Origin: Clostridiales bacterium
GTDB lineage: Bacteria > Bacillota > Clostridia > Saccharofermentanales > Saccharofermentanaceae
Length of the DNA stretch: 64,000 nt
Assembly: GCA_017545245.1 (NCBI GenBank)
Contig: JAFWPB010000007.1
Location: 1-64,000, forward strand
Direction of reading: 5' to 3'
In this document: positions 41,695-49,895 of the stretch, in pieces
How the letters are laid out: each line of letters starts with the position of its first letter
Position numbering within the stretch: position 1 is the stretch's first letter
Translations under genes and position numbers: made by a program
Notes under the pieces: model-generated
Databases searched by the model: none
What the model saw: the letters and a program-made list of their open reading frames with translations, nothing else
What the model was told of the DNA's origin: nothing

Positions 41695-43677
41695 GCCGCG
41701 GCCCTGAGTCATGGACTTGAGGTCTGTTGCATAGGTAGCCATTTCTGCTGTCGGAACTTCGCAGTTGATGACCGATCCGGTCTCATCACTGTCGATTCCC
41801 ATGATACGGCCACGACGCTTGTTCATGTCGCCCATGATGTCGCCCTGCTTATCTTCCGGGATGTGTACGGAAACAGTGCTGATTGGCTCAAGGAGAACCG
41901 GGTTGGCAGCCGCCATACCAGCCTTGAAAGCGAGGCTTGCAGCAATCTTAAATGCCATTTCCGAAGAGTCTACATCGTGGTAAGAACCATCTACGAGAGT
42001 AGCCTTGAGGTTAACTACCGGGAAGCCGGCGAGTGTACCCTTCTTAACTGCATCCTGAAGTCCTTTTTCAACAGCAGGGAAGAAGTTCTTCGGAACCGCA
42101 CCACCGAATACCTTCTCGTCAAATACGAGCTCTTCGGAATCTGTCGGCTCAAACTCGATCCAAACGTCACCATACTGACCGTGACCACCGGACTGTTTCT
42201 TATGCTTACCCTGAACCTTAACCTTCTTACGGATTGCTTCACGATAAGGAACACGCGGCTCTTCGAGATCTGCATCTACGTTGAACTTTGTCTTCAGCTT
42301 GCTCTTGAGAACGGAGATTTCCTGCTCACCGAGACCGGAGATAACCATCTGCTTCGTCTCTGCATTGTTTGTAACAACGAATACCGGATCCTCATCCTTC
42401 AACTTGTTCAGGCCGGCCATGATCTTATCTTCCTCGCCTCTTGCCTTCGGAACGATACCCATGGAAAGACACGGTGTCGGGAAGTTGATCTTCGTCAAGG
42501 TAACGATACGGGACTTATCGCAAAGTGTATCGTTCGTCTGTGTGATCACGAGTTTTGCAACCGCACCGATATCACCGGCAACGACCTTATCTGTCGGGAT
42601 CTGCTTCTTACCTACCATGTAGAACAGACCACCGAGGCGCTCTTCTTTTTCTTTCACGGCATTGTATACTGTCGAGTTCGCATTCAGGACACCGGCATAT
42701 ACACGGAAGAGAGAGATTCTTCCTACAAACGGGTCAGCGATCGTCTTAAATACAAATGCTGCTAACGGATCCTCTTCCTTACAAACAACAGTCACCACAT
42801 CCCCATCTGGTGTCTCGCCTTCTTGCGGCGGTTTTGTAGAGGCCGGCGGTGTATCCTTGGAGATACAGTTCATCAGGAACTCTACGCCCCAGTTCTTGTA
42901 TGCAGAACCTGCATAGATCGGATGCAGAACACCATCTGCGAATCCGGCATGTACGCCACGACGGAATTCGTCCTCTGTAAAAGGTTCGCCGGCGAAATAC
43001 TTCTCCATCAGCTCTTCGTCACTCTCAGCAACGACCTCGTTAATCTTGTCCTGAAGCTCATTAACACGATCTTCGAACTCAGCCGGAAGCGGGATCTCTG
43101 TCTGTGCACCGGTCTTCTCGTCCAGTGTGAAAGCACGCTTATTCATTACGTCGACGATACCCGTCATCTTATCACCGGTCATGATCGGGAGAGAAAGCGG
43201 GATAACGCCACGGCCATAGCGGTTCATCATACGTTCAATAACGCCTTCAAAATCCGCATTGGGTTCATCCATACGGTTCAGGAAGAAAAGGAACGGAACC
43301 TTTCTCTTATTCAAAAGACGGATGGCTTTCTCGGAACCAACCGAAGTACCGCCCTTGGCACTGATCACAACGATCGCACTGCCTGCTACACGAATACCGG
43401 CCATTGTCTCACCAAGAAAATCGAAATCACCGGGTGTGTCGATGATGTTCATCTTCGTGTTCTTCCACTCGCATGCTGCTACGGAAGTATTGATCGAGAT
43501 CTGACGCTTTGCTTCTTCAGGATCAAAGTCCATCGCTGTGTTGCCATCAGTTCCTCGACCCAGACGGTCAATTGCCTTAGCGCAGAAGAGCATCGCTTCT
43601 GCCAGTGCTGTCTTACCAGATCCACCATGGCCCAATAACGCTATGTTACGGATCTTGTCTGCCGAATAATTGGTCAT
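41692..43677 (-). CDS. EF-G paralogue (translation-factor GTPase), interrupted by UGA near the end
   Basis: 661 residues to an in-frame TGA. The GTPase domain carries P-loop GHGGSGKT (about 16-23), DTPGDFDF (80-87, with Asp84 where EF-G has the catalytic His), NRMD in place of NKMD, and SAKGG. Domains II to V follow, ending in SMTQGRG. It is an EF-G-like paralogue of the kind found in many Clostridia beside the real fusA; the role may be in ribosome recycling or another step. The missing 31 residues include the last beta strand of domain V. It has an AGGAGG site and a TATAAT box at 43713-43718. Confidence 0.88.
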   Translation of the reverse strand: MTNYSADKIRNIALLGHGGSGKTALAEAMLFCAKAIDRLGRGTDGNTAMDFDPEEAKRQISINTSVAACEWKNTKMNIIDTPGDFDFLGETMAGIRVAGSAIVVISAKGGTSVGSEKAIRLLNKRKVPFLFFLNRMDEPNADFEGVIERMMNRYGRGVIPLSLPIMTGDKMTGIVDVMNKRAFTLDEKTGAQTEIPLPAEFEDRVNELQDKINEVVAESDEELMEKYFAGEPFTEDEFRRGVHAGFADGVLHPIYAGSAYKNWGVEFLMNCISKDTPPASTKPPQEGETPDGDVVTVVCKEEDPLAAFVFKTIADPFVGRISLFRVYAGVLNANSTVYNAVKEKEERLGGLFYMVGKKQIPTDKVVAGDIGAVAKLVITQTNDTLCDKSRIVTLTKINFPTPCLSMGIVPKARGEEDKIMAGLNKLKDEDPVFVVTNNAETKQMVISGLGEQEISVLKSKLKTKFNVDADLEEPRVPYREAIRKKVKVQGKHKKQSGGHGQYGDVWIEFEPTDSEELVFDEKVFGGAVPKNFFPAVEKGLQDAVKKGTLAGFPVVNLKATLVDGSYHDVDSSEMAFKIAASLAFKAGMAAANPVLLEPISTVSVHIPEDKQGDIMGDMNKRRGRIMGIDSDETGSVINCEVPTAEMATYATDLKSMTQGRG

Positions 43678-43846
43678 GTATTCGTCCTCCTAATTCAAAC
43701 TCTAATGTGACTATTATAACCGATATACTTCACAATATCCACAAAAACTTTCATCACGGAGAAAACTTTTTTGTGACACTTAACGGCAAGTTATCAAAAA
43801 AGCTCAACCAGTTCTTTTCTCTACTTCCAAAAGGTGTTTTTTGACG

Positions 43847-43901
43847 CAAAAAGACTGGGACTGCCTCCCTGTAAGATCAGACTTACAACAGGAAACAGTC
43901 C
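43847..43901 (-). terminator. Terminator of the coiled-coil protein gene
   Basis: GGGACTG/CAGTCCC arms with an inner CCTGTAAG/CTTAC pairing, followed on the minus strand by AGTCTTTTTG, 66 bases past the stop at 43967. Confidence 0.8.
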
Positions 43902-43966
43902 CGCCTCAAAACTACAAACTTTCGAAAGCGCGCCTTTTGGCACGATTTCCTATCTACGTGGAAGAA

Positions 43967-46327
43967 TCACTTCTTGCCTTCCGGTTTGTTTCTTTCAAAT
44001 ACCATGATCACACGGTCTTCCTTGATGGCAACAGAACTTGCGCTGAGAGACATTGCATCTCCACCACCGAGGGAAGCCTGGACTTTACCACCTTCGTCAT
44101 TGATCATGCTGTGCAGGTGCCATCCGCCTGCGGCCTTGGCTGCCAGGATCTCGGCGATACGCTCCGAGTTGACTTCACCATTCTGCAGATGCGGTACAAC
44201 AACTACGGAATATTCCTTCAATCCGTCATGGATGGAAACGACTCCGCCGCCACCGCCTGCCGGCATCTTATCCAGTCTGTCCTGCAGTTTCTTCACTGCA
44301 GCCTGTGTCTCATTCAACTGCTTCTCTAATTCTTCTTTTGACTTCGCCATCTCTGCCAATTCACTCTCCTTCTCTTTGAGTGCATCCTGAAGTTTGCCTT
44401 TCTCACTTTCCGAAAGAGCAGACTCTTTCAGGGAGATCGCACGCTTTTCTGCTTTCAGGATCAATTCCTGCGCCTCTACTTCAGCCAGTTTCTTCGCATT
44501 CTTCGAATCAGCAATGATTGCCTTCGCAGTCTCCAGGTCATTCTTCAGTGCCGCGATCTGTGCGGTAAAAGCGCCCTTGCTCTCTTCCTGTTCCTTCGTC
44601 ATCTTGGCGATATCTGCTTCGAGAGCACTCTTCTGCTTCGCGATTACGTCGCAGCCAGCCTTTGCCTCAGCCTGCAGCCGGTCTTTCTCCTGCTGTGCAT
44701 TCTTGATGGCATTTTCCGCTTCTTGCATCTTTGCCTTTGCAGCATCTTCCATCTTCTGCTTTTCCTGCTGGGCAAGTCCGAGGACCTGTGCAGCCTCTGC
44801 ATCCAGACGGCTCTTTTCTGCCTGGGATTTTTCTAATTCTTCTTTTGCCTGAGCATTGATGCGGGCTCTCTCCGCCTCCGCTTCCTTCGTGATACGGGCT
44901 TTCTCATCTTCTGCTTCCTTAGCAAGAAGTGCCTTCGCATCTTGTGCTTCTTTCGTAAGACGTGCCTTTTCCTGTTCCGCCATAGCAATCACAGCCTGGG
45001 CTTCCTGGGAAATACGTGTGCGCTCATCTTCCGCTTCTTTGGTCAGGCGTGCCTTATCCTGCTCCGCCTGGCTGATCACAGCCTGTGCCTCAAGAGCGAT
45101 CTTCGTTCTCTCGTCTTCCGCTTCCTTGATCACACGAACCTTGTCCTGCTCAGCCTGAGTCAGTGCCGCCTGTGCTTCTTCCTGCATACGTACGGCTTCC
45201 TTCTGGATTGCTTCGAGCTGTGACTGAGCCTCTTCCTGCAGACGCTTCTTCTCCTGCTCTGCATTCTTCTTCAGATTCACGATTTCTGCTTCGATATTTT
45301 CTTTTTCTTGTGCGACAGCCTCATAGGAAGCTTGCGTTTCATCCAGAGCCTGCTGCATGCGCTGCGACTCTTCGATAATTTTCTGTTGCTGCTCATGCGC
45401 CTTGTTGGCTTCGTTGATTACGCGCTGCGCCTCGGCGGTATATGCCTTCAATTCTTCTGCAGCCTGCTTCTTCGTCTCTTCTACGCTTGCCAGGATCTGC
45501 TGTGCCTCTGCAATTGCCGCTGCCTTGGCATCTTCGCCTTCTTTGATCGCAGCCGCGCGTGCATCCTCACCCTCTTTGATCTTTGTCTTGCTGATTTCGG
45601 ATGCTTCTGCTTCGAGGCGGGCCTTCTCGCCTTCATAATCGTTACGGATCGCCTGAATCGACGCCGTCATTTCATCGTATTCTTTCTTCGCCTTATCACG
45701 TTCTTCCATTGCCTCTTTGGTAGCCGCTTCCGCTGCTAACGCTTCGTCAAGCAGCTGCTGCTTTCTGGCCATGGCATCTTTATATTCTTTCTGAACCTGT
45801 ACGGCGAGTTTTTCAGTCTGTTTCTGAGCATCCAGGAGGATCGCTTCCTGCTCTTTCTGAGCCTGCTTGATCATCTCATCGTGCTCGGCGGCCATCTCTT
45901 TTCTGGCCTGCTCTTTCAATTTCTCCAGCTCTGCGCCGGCATCCTTGCTGCGCTTCTTCTCGATCTCCACAGATTCACGAAGCTCTTCAAGTTCTTTCTC
46001 CAGCTGTTTTCTCTCATCCAACGCACGTTTGCGGATCTCCACATACTCCGACTCAATACGAAGTTTCTCAGACTCCAGCTGCTGGTTCAACGTTTCAATC
46101 TCACGCTGATTCCGGGCTTTCATTTCCACGATCACTTTTTCTTCATCGGACCGCTTCTGCTCTACTCGGGTAGCAGCTTCCTGTTCATTTCGCTTGATGT
46201 TTTCGTTGGCTTCTTGACGGGCCGCATCCTCACCTTCACGTGCAGCCTTCTGGAAATCGTACTTACACATGAAGCAACGAGCCACGTTATCACCCATCAT
46301 AACGCCACATACTGGACACTTCTTCAT
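43967..46327 (-). CDS. Very long coiled-coil protein with zinc ribbon and DUF4177-like C-terminus
   Basis: 786 residues. An N-terminal zinc ribbon (CPVC at 4-7, CFMC at 18-21) is followed by about 660 residues of almost uninterrupted Ala/Glu/Gln/Lys-rich coiled coil, a Gly-rich hinge (PAGGGGG) and a C-terminal domain of about 80 residues (YSVVVVPHLQNGEVNSERIAEIL, GGWHLHSMI, RVIMVFER) that resembles DUF4177. No signal peptide or membrane segment is seen, so it is likely a cytoplasmic filament-like or scaffolding protein. Three 29-residue repeats lie mid-protein. It is monocistronic, between two terminated units. Confidence 0.8.
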   Translation of the reverse strand: MKKCPVCGVMMGDNVARCFMCKYDFQKAAREGEDAARQEANENIKRNEQEAATRVEQKRSDEEKVIVEMKARNQREIETLNQQLESEKLRIESEYVEIRKRALDERKQLEKELEELRESVEIEKKRSKDAGAELEKLKEQARKEMAAEHDEMIKQAQKEQEAILLDAQKQTEKLAVQVQKEYKDAMARKQQLLDEALAAEAATKEAMEERDKAKKEYDEMTASIQAIRNDYEGEKARLEAEASEISKTKIKEGEDARAAAIKEGEDAKAAAIAEAQQILASVEETKKQAAEELKAYTAEAQRVINEANKAHEQQQKIIEESQRMQQALDETQASYEAVAQEKENIEAEIVNLKKNAEQEKKRLQEEAQSQLEAIQKEAVRMQEEAQAALTQAEQDKVRVIKEAEDERTKIALEAQAVISQAEQDKARLTKEAEDERTRISQEAQAVIAMAEQEKARLTKEAQDAKALLAKEAEDEKARITKEAEAERARINAQAKEELEKSQAEKSRLDAEAAQVLGLAQQEKQKMEDAAKAKMQEAENAIKNAQQEKDRLQAEAKAGCDVIAKQKSALEADIAKMTKEQEESKGAFTAQIAALKNDLETAKAIIADSKNAKKLAEVEAQELILKAEKRAISLKESALSESEKGKLQDALKEKESELAEMAKSKEELEKQLNETQAAVKKLQDRLDKMPAGGGGGVVSIHDGLKEYSVVVVPHLQNGEVNSERIAEILAAKAAGGWHLHSMINDEGGKVQASLGGGDAMSLSASSVAIKEDRVIMVFERNKPEGKK
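44918..45178 (-). repeat. Three 87-base tandem repeats in the coiled-coil gene
   Basis: Units 45178-45092, 45091-45005 and 45004-44918 encode EAQA(A/V)xxxAEQ(D/E)Kx(R)xxKEA(E/Q)D repeats of 29 residues, similar at DNA level as well. The period keeps the heptad-like pattern and a fourth degenerate unit follows. Confidence 0.75.
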
Positions 46328-46447
46328 TGCTATTTACTCCTCATGCATCGAATTGTAAAACAATTATACAACGTTTTCTTATCTTTTTCATTGTTTTATG
46401 TACGATTTCACAATAAATTGACAAAGATTTTTCACAACGAACAAATA

Positions 46448-47089
46448 TTACTTCTGTGCAGGAAGCATGCTGAAGCCCCAGGCAGAGGCAAAAAGGAATA
46501 TCACAGCAAAAAGAACTGCGTAGAACAGCAATATGCAGATCGACGTAATGATCAACGTTCTGCTTGAATTAAACTTTTTCGTTTTTTCATAAGGATTTCG
46601 CTCACCCATACCGCTACATGCCTTAACAAGGGAAGCAATGGAAAGCGGAAGCGGCATCAGAATGCCCACAAGAGTCAAGGCTGAAACGATGATCAGCACG
46701 ATCGAGATGCCGCGCATAGCTTCAAAATCATACTCTTCTCTAGCGTTTATGTGATAATACGGTCCTTCTTCATATGCATATGGAAAAGCACTTGCCTGCG
46801 GTACAAATCCCGGCTGTCCGAGCATTCTCGTATCATACTGCACCTGTGGAAGTGGAGCCGCCGGTGCCGTTGTCTCAGGTGCTGCCGGCGCCATAAACGG
46901 AGTCAGGACTGGAGCTGAAGAAGTTTCAGGGTTGGCCGGAGTTTCTGGCATGTCAGACGGAGACACTTCTGTCTTGGTCAATTCCGGAGTCAATATATCC
47001 GTTGCTTCTCCCGAACGGATCAGATATCCGCACTCTGTGCAGAAGACCGCTCCATCCAAGATCTCTTTATGGCAATGACTGCAAATCAT
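46448..47089 (-). CDS. Zinc-ribbon membrane protein
   Basis: 213 residues. The zinc ribbon CSHC/CTEC lies at residues 3-21, then a Pro/Ala/Thr-rich disordered section of about 95 residues, and two membrane helices (about 127-150 and 180-203). The pattern is that of small Clostridial zinc-ribbon membrane proteins with no known role. The start has AAGGAG 9 bases upstream. It may share a theme with the neighbouring zinc-ribbon genes at 43967 and 47241, all separately terminated or spaced by over 100 bases. Confidence 0.75.
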   Translation of the reverse strand: MICSHCHKEILDGAVFCTECGYLIRSGEATDILTPELTKTEVSPSDMPETPANPETSSAPVLTPFMAPAAPETTAPAAPLPQVQYDTRMLGQPGFVPQASAFPYAYEEGPYYHINAREEYDFEAMRGISIVLIIVSALTLVGILMPLPLSIASLVKACSGMGERNPYEKTKKFNSSRTLIITSICILLFYAVLFAVIFLFASAWGFSMLPAQK

Positions 47090-47152
47090 GACCCGTGTCT
47101 CCTTCCCGCAAGTTCTTTTCTCATATTATCCGCTTCATGCATGCTCGTCAAG

Positions 47153-47197
47153 CAAAAAAGGACTGCCCCGTCGTGATCTCCACGACTGAGGCAGTCC
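47153..47197 (-). terminator. Terminator downstream of the zinc-ribbon/DUF4190-like gene
   Basis: GGACTGCC (47160-47167) pairs with GGCAGTCC (47190-47197), with CGTCGTG/CACGACT inside; followed on the minus strand by TTTTTTGC. Confidence 0.85.
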
Positions 47198-47240
47198 ATC
47201 TGACACTATTTCGCGATTCGCCGGGAAAGGCCGGTGAGGA

Positions 47241-47801
47241 TCACTTTGTTACGTTATCCAAAGACTCGGAAACCGACTGGTAAACAGACTCGAAGTATTC
47301 CTTGAAGTCTCTGCCGTCAGCGTACTTGTTAAAGTCAACGAAGAACTTGATGATCGAAAATGCAAGGCCGCCAAGGATTACCAGGAAACCGACGATCATC
47401 ATGATGCGGGCTTTCTTTCTGTTCGATGCTTCTTCCTCTGCATTCATGCTGGTCTTGACCTTGGAAGCAAAGACGATACCGAGAATACCAAGAATCACAG
47501 CGATCAAGGAAATAAAGTTTGTGCAGCAGCAGCAAACAACGCCCAGAATCAGGGAAATGATATTTCCGGCGAGAAGTCCGCCTGCGCCACCTGGTGTATA
47601 GTATGGCGGCTGCACTCCGTAAGAACTCTGCTGAGGCTGATACGGATCCTGCTGCGGATAGGGCTGTGGATTCTCGTTTGCAAAAGGTGTAACCGGCTGC
47701 GCTGTCGGAATCGGATCCGGCTGAACTTCCACTTTTGCGCCGCAGTTCTGACAAAACGGTGTTCCACCACTTTCCTGACCACAATACTTGCAAATAGACA
47801 T
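47241..47801 (-). CDS. Zinc-ribbon membrane protein, DUF4190-like
   Basis: 186 residues. The zinc ribbon CKYC/CQNC (4-20) is followed by a Pro/Gln/Tyr-rich linker (about 28-75) and two membrane helices (about 80-116 and 135-160) around a cytoplasmic loop; the first helical region (AGNIISLILGVVCCCCTNFISLIAVILGILGIVFA) has the DUF4190 character. The role is unknown. The start has GAGGAGG upstream and a strong terminator follows. Confidence 0.75.
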   Translation of the reverse strand: MSICKYCGQESGGTPFCQNCGAKVEVQPDPIPTAQPVTPFANENPQPYPQQDPYQPQQSSYGVQPPYYTPGGAGGLLAGNIISLILGVVCCCCTNFISLIAVILGILGIVFASKVKTSMNAEEEASNRKKARIMMIVGFLVILGGLAFSIIKFFVDFNKYADGRDFKEYFESVYQSVSESLDNVTK

Positions 47802-47906
47802 AGGCTTTCCTCCTCAAATTGTGTAAACCAAATTCATAATTATAATAATTTCTTTCAGGTGCAAACGCAAGAATCACATTCTAATCTTTATAATTACTTA
47901 ATTATA

Positions 47907-48353
47907 TCAGGGCGCCAAAATAGAGAATGGCCATACGGGAATGTTCCGAAGTATGGTAAAGGCGATAATGACCACACCGCAGAGCACAGCTGCCCAGATC
48001 GGAACGGATTCCGGGATCCACATCACCCTCTTTTTTCGGATAAGCGTCGTCAGCCCGACAAAGTAATAGTACGCAACGACGATCGCTACAAAAGGAAGGA
48101 GCAGGTTATAGTCGAACGCTTCCAGTATATGCCCGTGCAAAAGAGCATGCACCGCCCTTGTTTCCCCGCATCCGGGGCAGTAATAACCGGTCATCTCGTA
48201 GGTAACACACTTCATGGTAAAGCCGGGGCTTGCGATTGGATCGATCAGATAACAATATGCAAGACCAAGAAGGACCGCCAGTATCATAAGGATCACAAGC
48301 GGCCACCTTATATAATTCTTATATAATAAAAACTCTTTCTGCTTCTCCTGCAT
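47907..48353 (-). CDS. DUF2752 family membrane protein
   Basis: 148 residues with three hydrophobic helices and the DUF2752 signature YYCPGCGETRAVHALLHGHILEAF at about residues 57-80: the CPGCGxTRA motif and following histidines. The molecular function of the family is unknown. The start has only a weak ribosome site. It sits between the CAP-protein terminator and the zinc-ribbon gene. Confidence 0.88.
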   Translation of the reverse strand: MQEKQKEFLLYKNYIRWPLVILMILAVLLGLAYCYLIDPIASPGFTMKCVTYEMTGYYCPGCGETRAVHALLHGHILEAFDYNLLLPFVAIVVAYYYFVGLTTLIRKKRVMWIPESVPIWAAVLCGVVIIAFTILRNIPVWPFSILAP

Positions 48354-48371
48354 ATTTCACGCCCGAATAAA

Positions 48372-48419
48372 AATTGACAGTTTTCTCTATTTTGCGGATA
48401 AAAGAGAAAACTGTCAATT
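48372..48419 (-). terminator. Terminator of the CAP-domain protein gene
   Basis: Perfect 17-base arms AATTGACAGTTTTCTCT (48372-48388) and complement (48403-48419), followed on the minus strand by TTTTATTC, 36 bases past the stop of the CAP gene. Confidence 0.85.
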
Positions 48420-48454
48420 CTAAGAAAGAATAAGAGGAAAAATGAAAAGTAAGC

Positions 48455-49564
48455 TTATGCGAATTCTTGTACCCAGTAGTATGTTCCGTTGCAGTAGTAG
48501 CAGGAAACACCAAGGGAAGAATAATAACTGTTCAGAATGTTGTCACGGTGTGTCGGAGAGTTCATCCATGCAGCGACAACTTCGGAAGCGGATGTCTGAC
48601 CAAATGCCAGGTTCTCACCCATCTGGAGCTGAGCACCGGCTGTCCACCAATCGGATCCATCAGGACGAGTGTGGGAGAAAGAAACTACGAGTTCTGTTGC
48701 ACGGATATCAGCTGCCTTTGCCAATGTGCCGCCCCAGGAAAGAGCTCCAAGACCATTTGCTTCACGCTCATTGTTGATGAGTGTCAAAACTGCTTTTGCC
48801 ATTTCTTTGTCAAAAGAACCGCTGGTGTCGCCGAGAACTTTCTGCTCTTTCTTCGGAGCTTCAGTTGTCGTTGTAGGAGCTTCAGTTGTCGTTGTAGGAG
48901 CTTCCGTTGCTTCTGTCGTTGTTGTCGGAGCCTCGGTTGCTTCTGTTGTTGTAGTTGTGGGTTCTTCTGTTGTCTCAACAGTTGTTGCCTTTGTTGTTTC
49001 CTCAGTTGCCTCAGTCGTTGCTTCCGTTGTTGCTTCGGTAGCGGCTGTGGTTTCCTTGGTTGTCTCAACTGTTGTCTCGATCGTTGTTTCGATCGTGGTT
49101 TCTTCTGTTGTTTCTACAGTTGTTGCAACGGTTGTTGTTTCAACTGTCGTGGTTTCTCCGGTTGTTTCTTCAACAGTCGTCTCAACAGTAGTTGTCTCTT
49201 CTACTGTTGTGGTCTCAGTAACAGTTGTTTCTTCGGCTGTTGTAGTTTCTTCGGCTGTTGTTGTTTCTTCGGTCGTTGTGGTTGCTTCAGTTGTTGTCTC
49301 TTTTTCTGTCGTCTCTACTACTGCTTCTTCAACTTTCTTTTCTTCTGTCTCAACTACTACGATCGTTTCCGGTGCGGTATCCAGAACTGCTGTTGTCTCT
49401 GTTTCTACAGCTGTTGTCTCTTCAGATGTCTTAAACCAGGAAGATGTATTCAGGATATCGGACTTCATATCAGCCAGGCCGATTGTGCCCAGCGCTACAG
49501 CAGACACGATGGAAATCGCTGTCATATGCTTTGTGAAGAAATTCATCATGTTGTGCAACTTCAT
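48455..49564 (-). CDS. Secreted CAP-domain protein with Thr/Glu-rich stalk
   Basis: 369 residues. N-terminal signal or anchor (TAISIVSAVALGTIGLA), then about 190 residues of low complexity, mostly ETTT, VETT and EATT units, which would make an extended, potentially glycosylated stalk. The last 120 residues are a CAP (SCP/PR-1) domain: AVLTLINNEREANGL, SFSHTRPDGS, MGENLAFG and WMNSPTHRDNIL with the conserved His and Glu pairs. CAP proteins are extracellular; proposed roles range from sterol or lipid binding to protease activity and none can be chosen here. Confidence 0.9.
   Translation of the reverse strand: MKLHNMMNFFTKHMTAISIVSAVALGTIGLADMKSDILNTSSWFKTSEETTAVETETTAVLDTAPETIVVVETEEKKVEEAVVETTEKETTTEATTTTEETTTAEETTTAEETTVTETTTVEETTTVETTVEETTGETTTVETTTVATTVETTEETTIETTIETTVETTKETTAATEATTEATTEATEETTKATTVETTEEPTTTTTEATEAPTTTTEATEAPTTTTEAPTTTTEAPKKEQKVLGDTSGSFDKEMAKAVLTLINNEREANGLGALSWGGTLAKAADIRATELVVSFSHTRPDGSDWWTAGAQLQMGENLAFGQTSASEVVAAWMNSPTHRDNILNSYYSSLGVSCYYCNGTYYWVQEFA
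48836..49420 (-). repeat. Low-complexity Thr-coding repeats in the CAP gene
   Basis: About 585 bases built from ACAACT and GAA(G)-type codon runs, encoding ETTT-like repeats. The monotonous sequence opens long false frames on the opposite strand. Confidence 0.8.
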
Positions 49565-49895
49565 AGTTTAGATCCCCCTTCTCTTTTCCTAAGCCACTAT
49601 GTTGCGCCCCTCAATGATTATATTGTATATATTATCTATGTCGGAAAAAAGTGCAGTTCTTTACAATTTTGTAAACGAAGCCTTGAATTTTGGCGATTCC
49701 GGTACGATTTCTCACCCAGGGTCACCAGCCGGCGGCTTCCGGCAAGTTCTTTTCAAGCATACAAAAAGGGGAGTCTCTTCGGTGATCCACCTTTGAGACA
49801 CCCCTTAAGGAAAACTTATGATGCACTCAGAATGTCATATCATATTCCGTCGCCAATCTGTCAACGTATTCTTTTAGTCAGATAATCTCGATCCA
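49565..49895. other. Intergenic region between the CAP and prepilin genes
   Basis: 331 bases. It holds the prepilin terminator at 49763-49807, one AGTTCTTTTC word at 49745-49754, and an AT-rich stretch near 49620-49650 with TATAAT-like boxes on the minus strand that may drive the CAP gene. No gene is seen. Confidence 0.6.
49763..49807 (-). terminator. Terminator of the prepilin gene
   Basis: AAGGGG-AGTCTC pairs with GAGAC-ACCCCTT around a 17-base loop, followed on the minus strand by TTTTTGT. Confidence 0.75.

Noticed and set aside
48467-49885. Long cysteine-rich and valine/serine-rich plus-strand frames over the CAP gene
   Set aside because: They arise from the complement of the Thr-coding repeats; the true gene on the minus strand has a signal, a CAP domain and a terminator.
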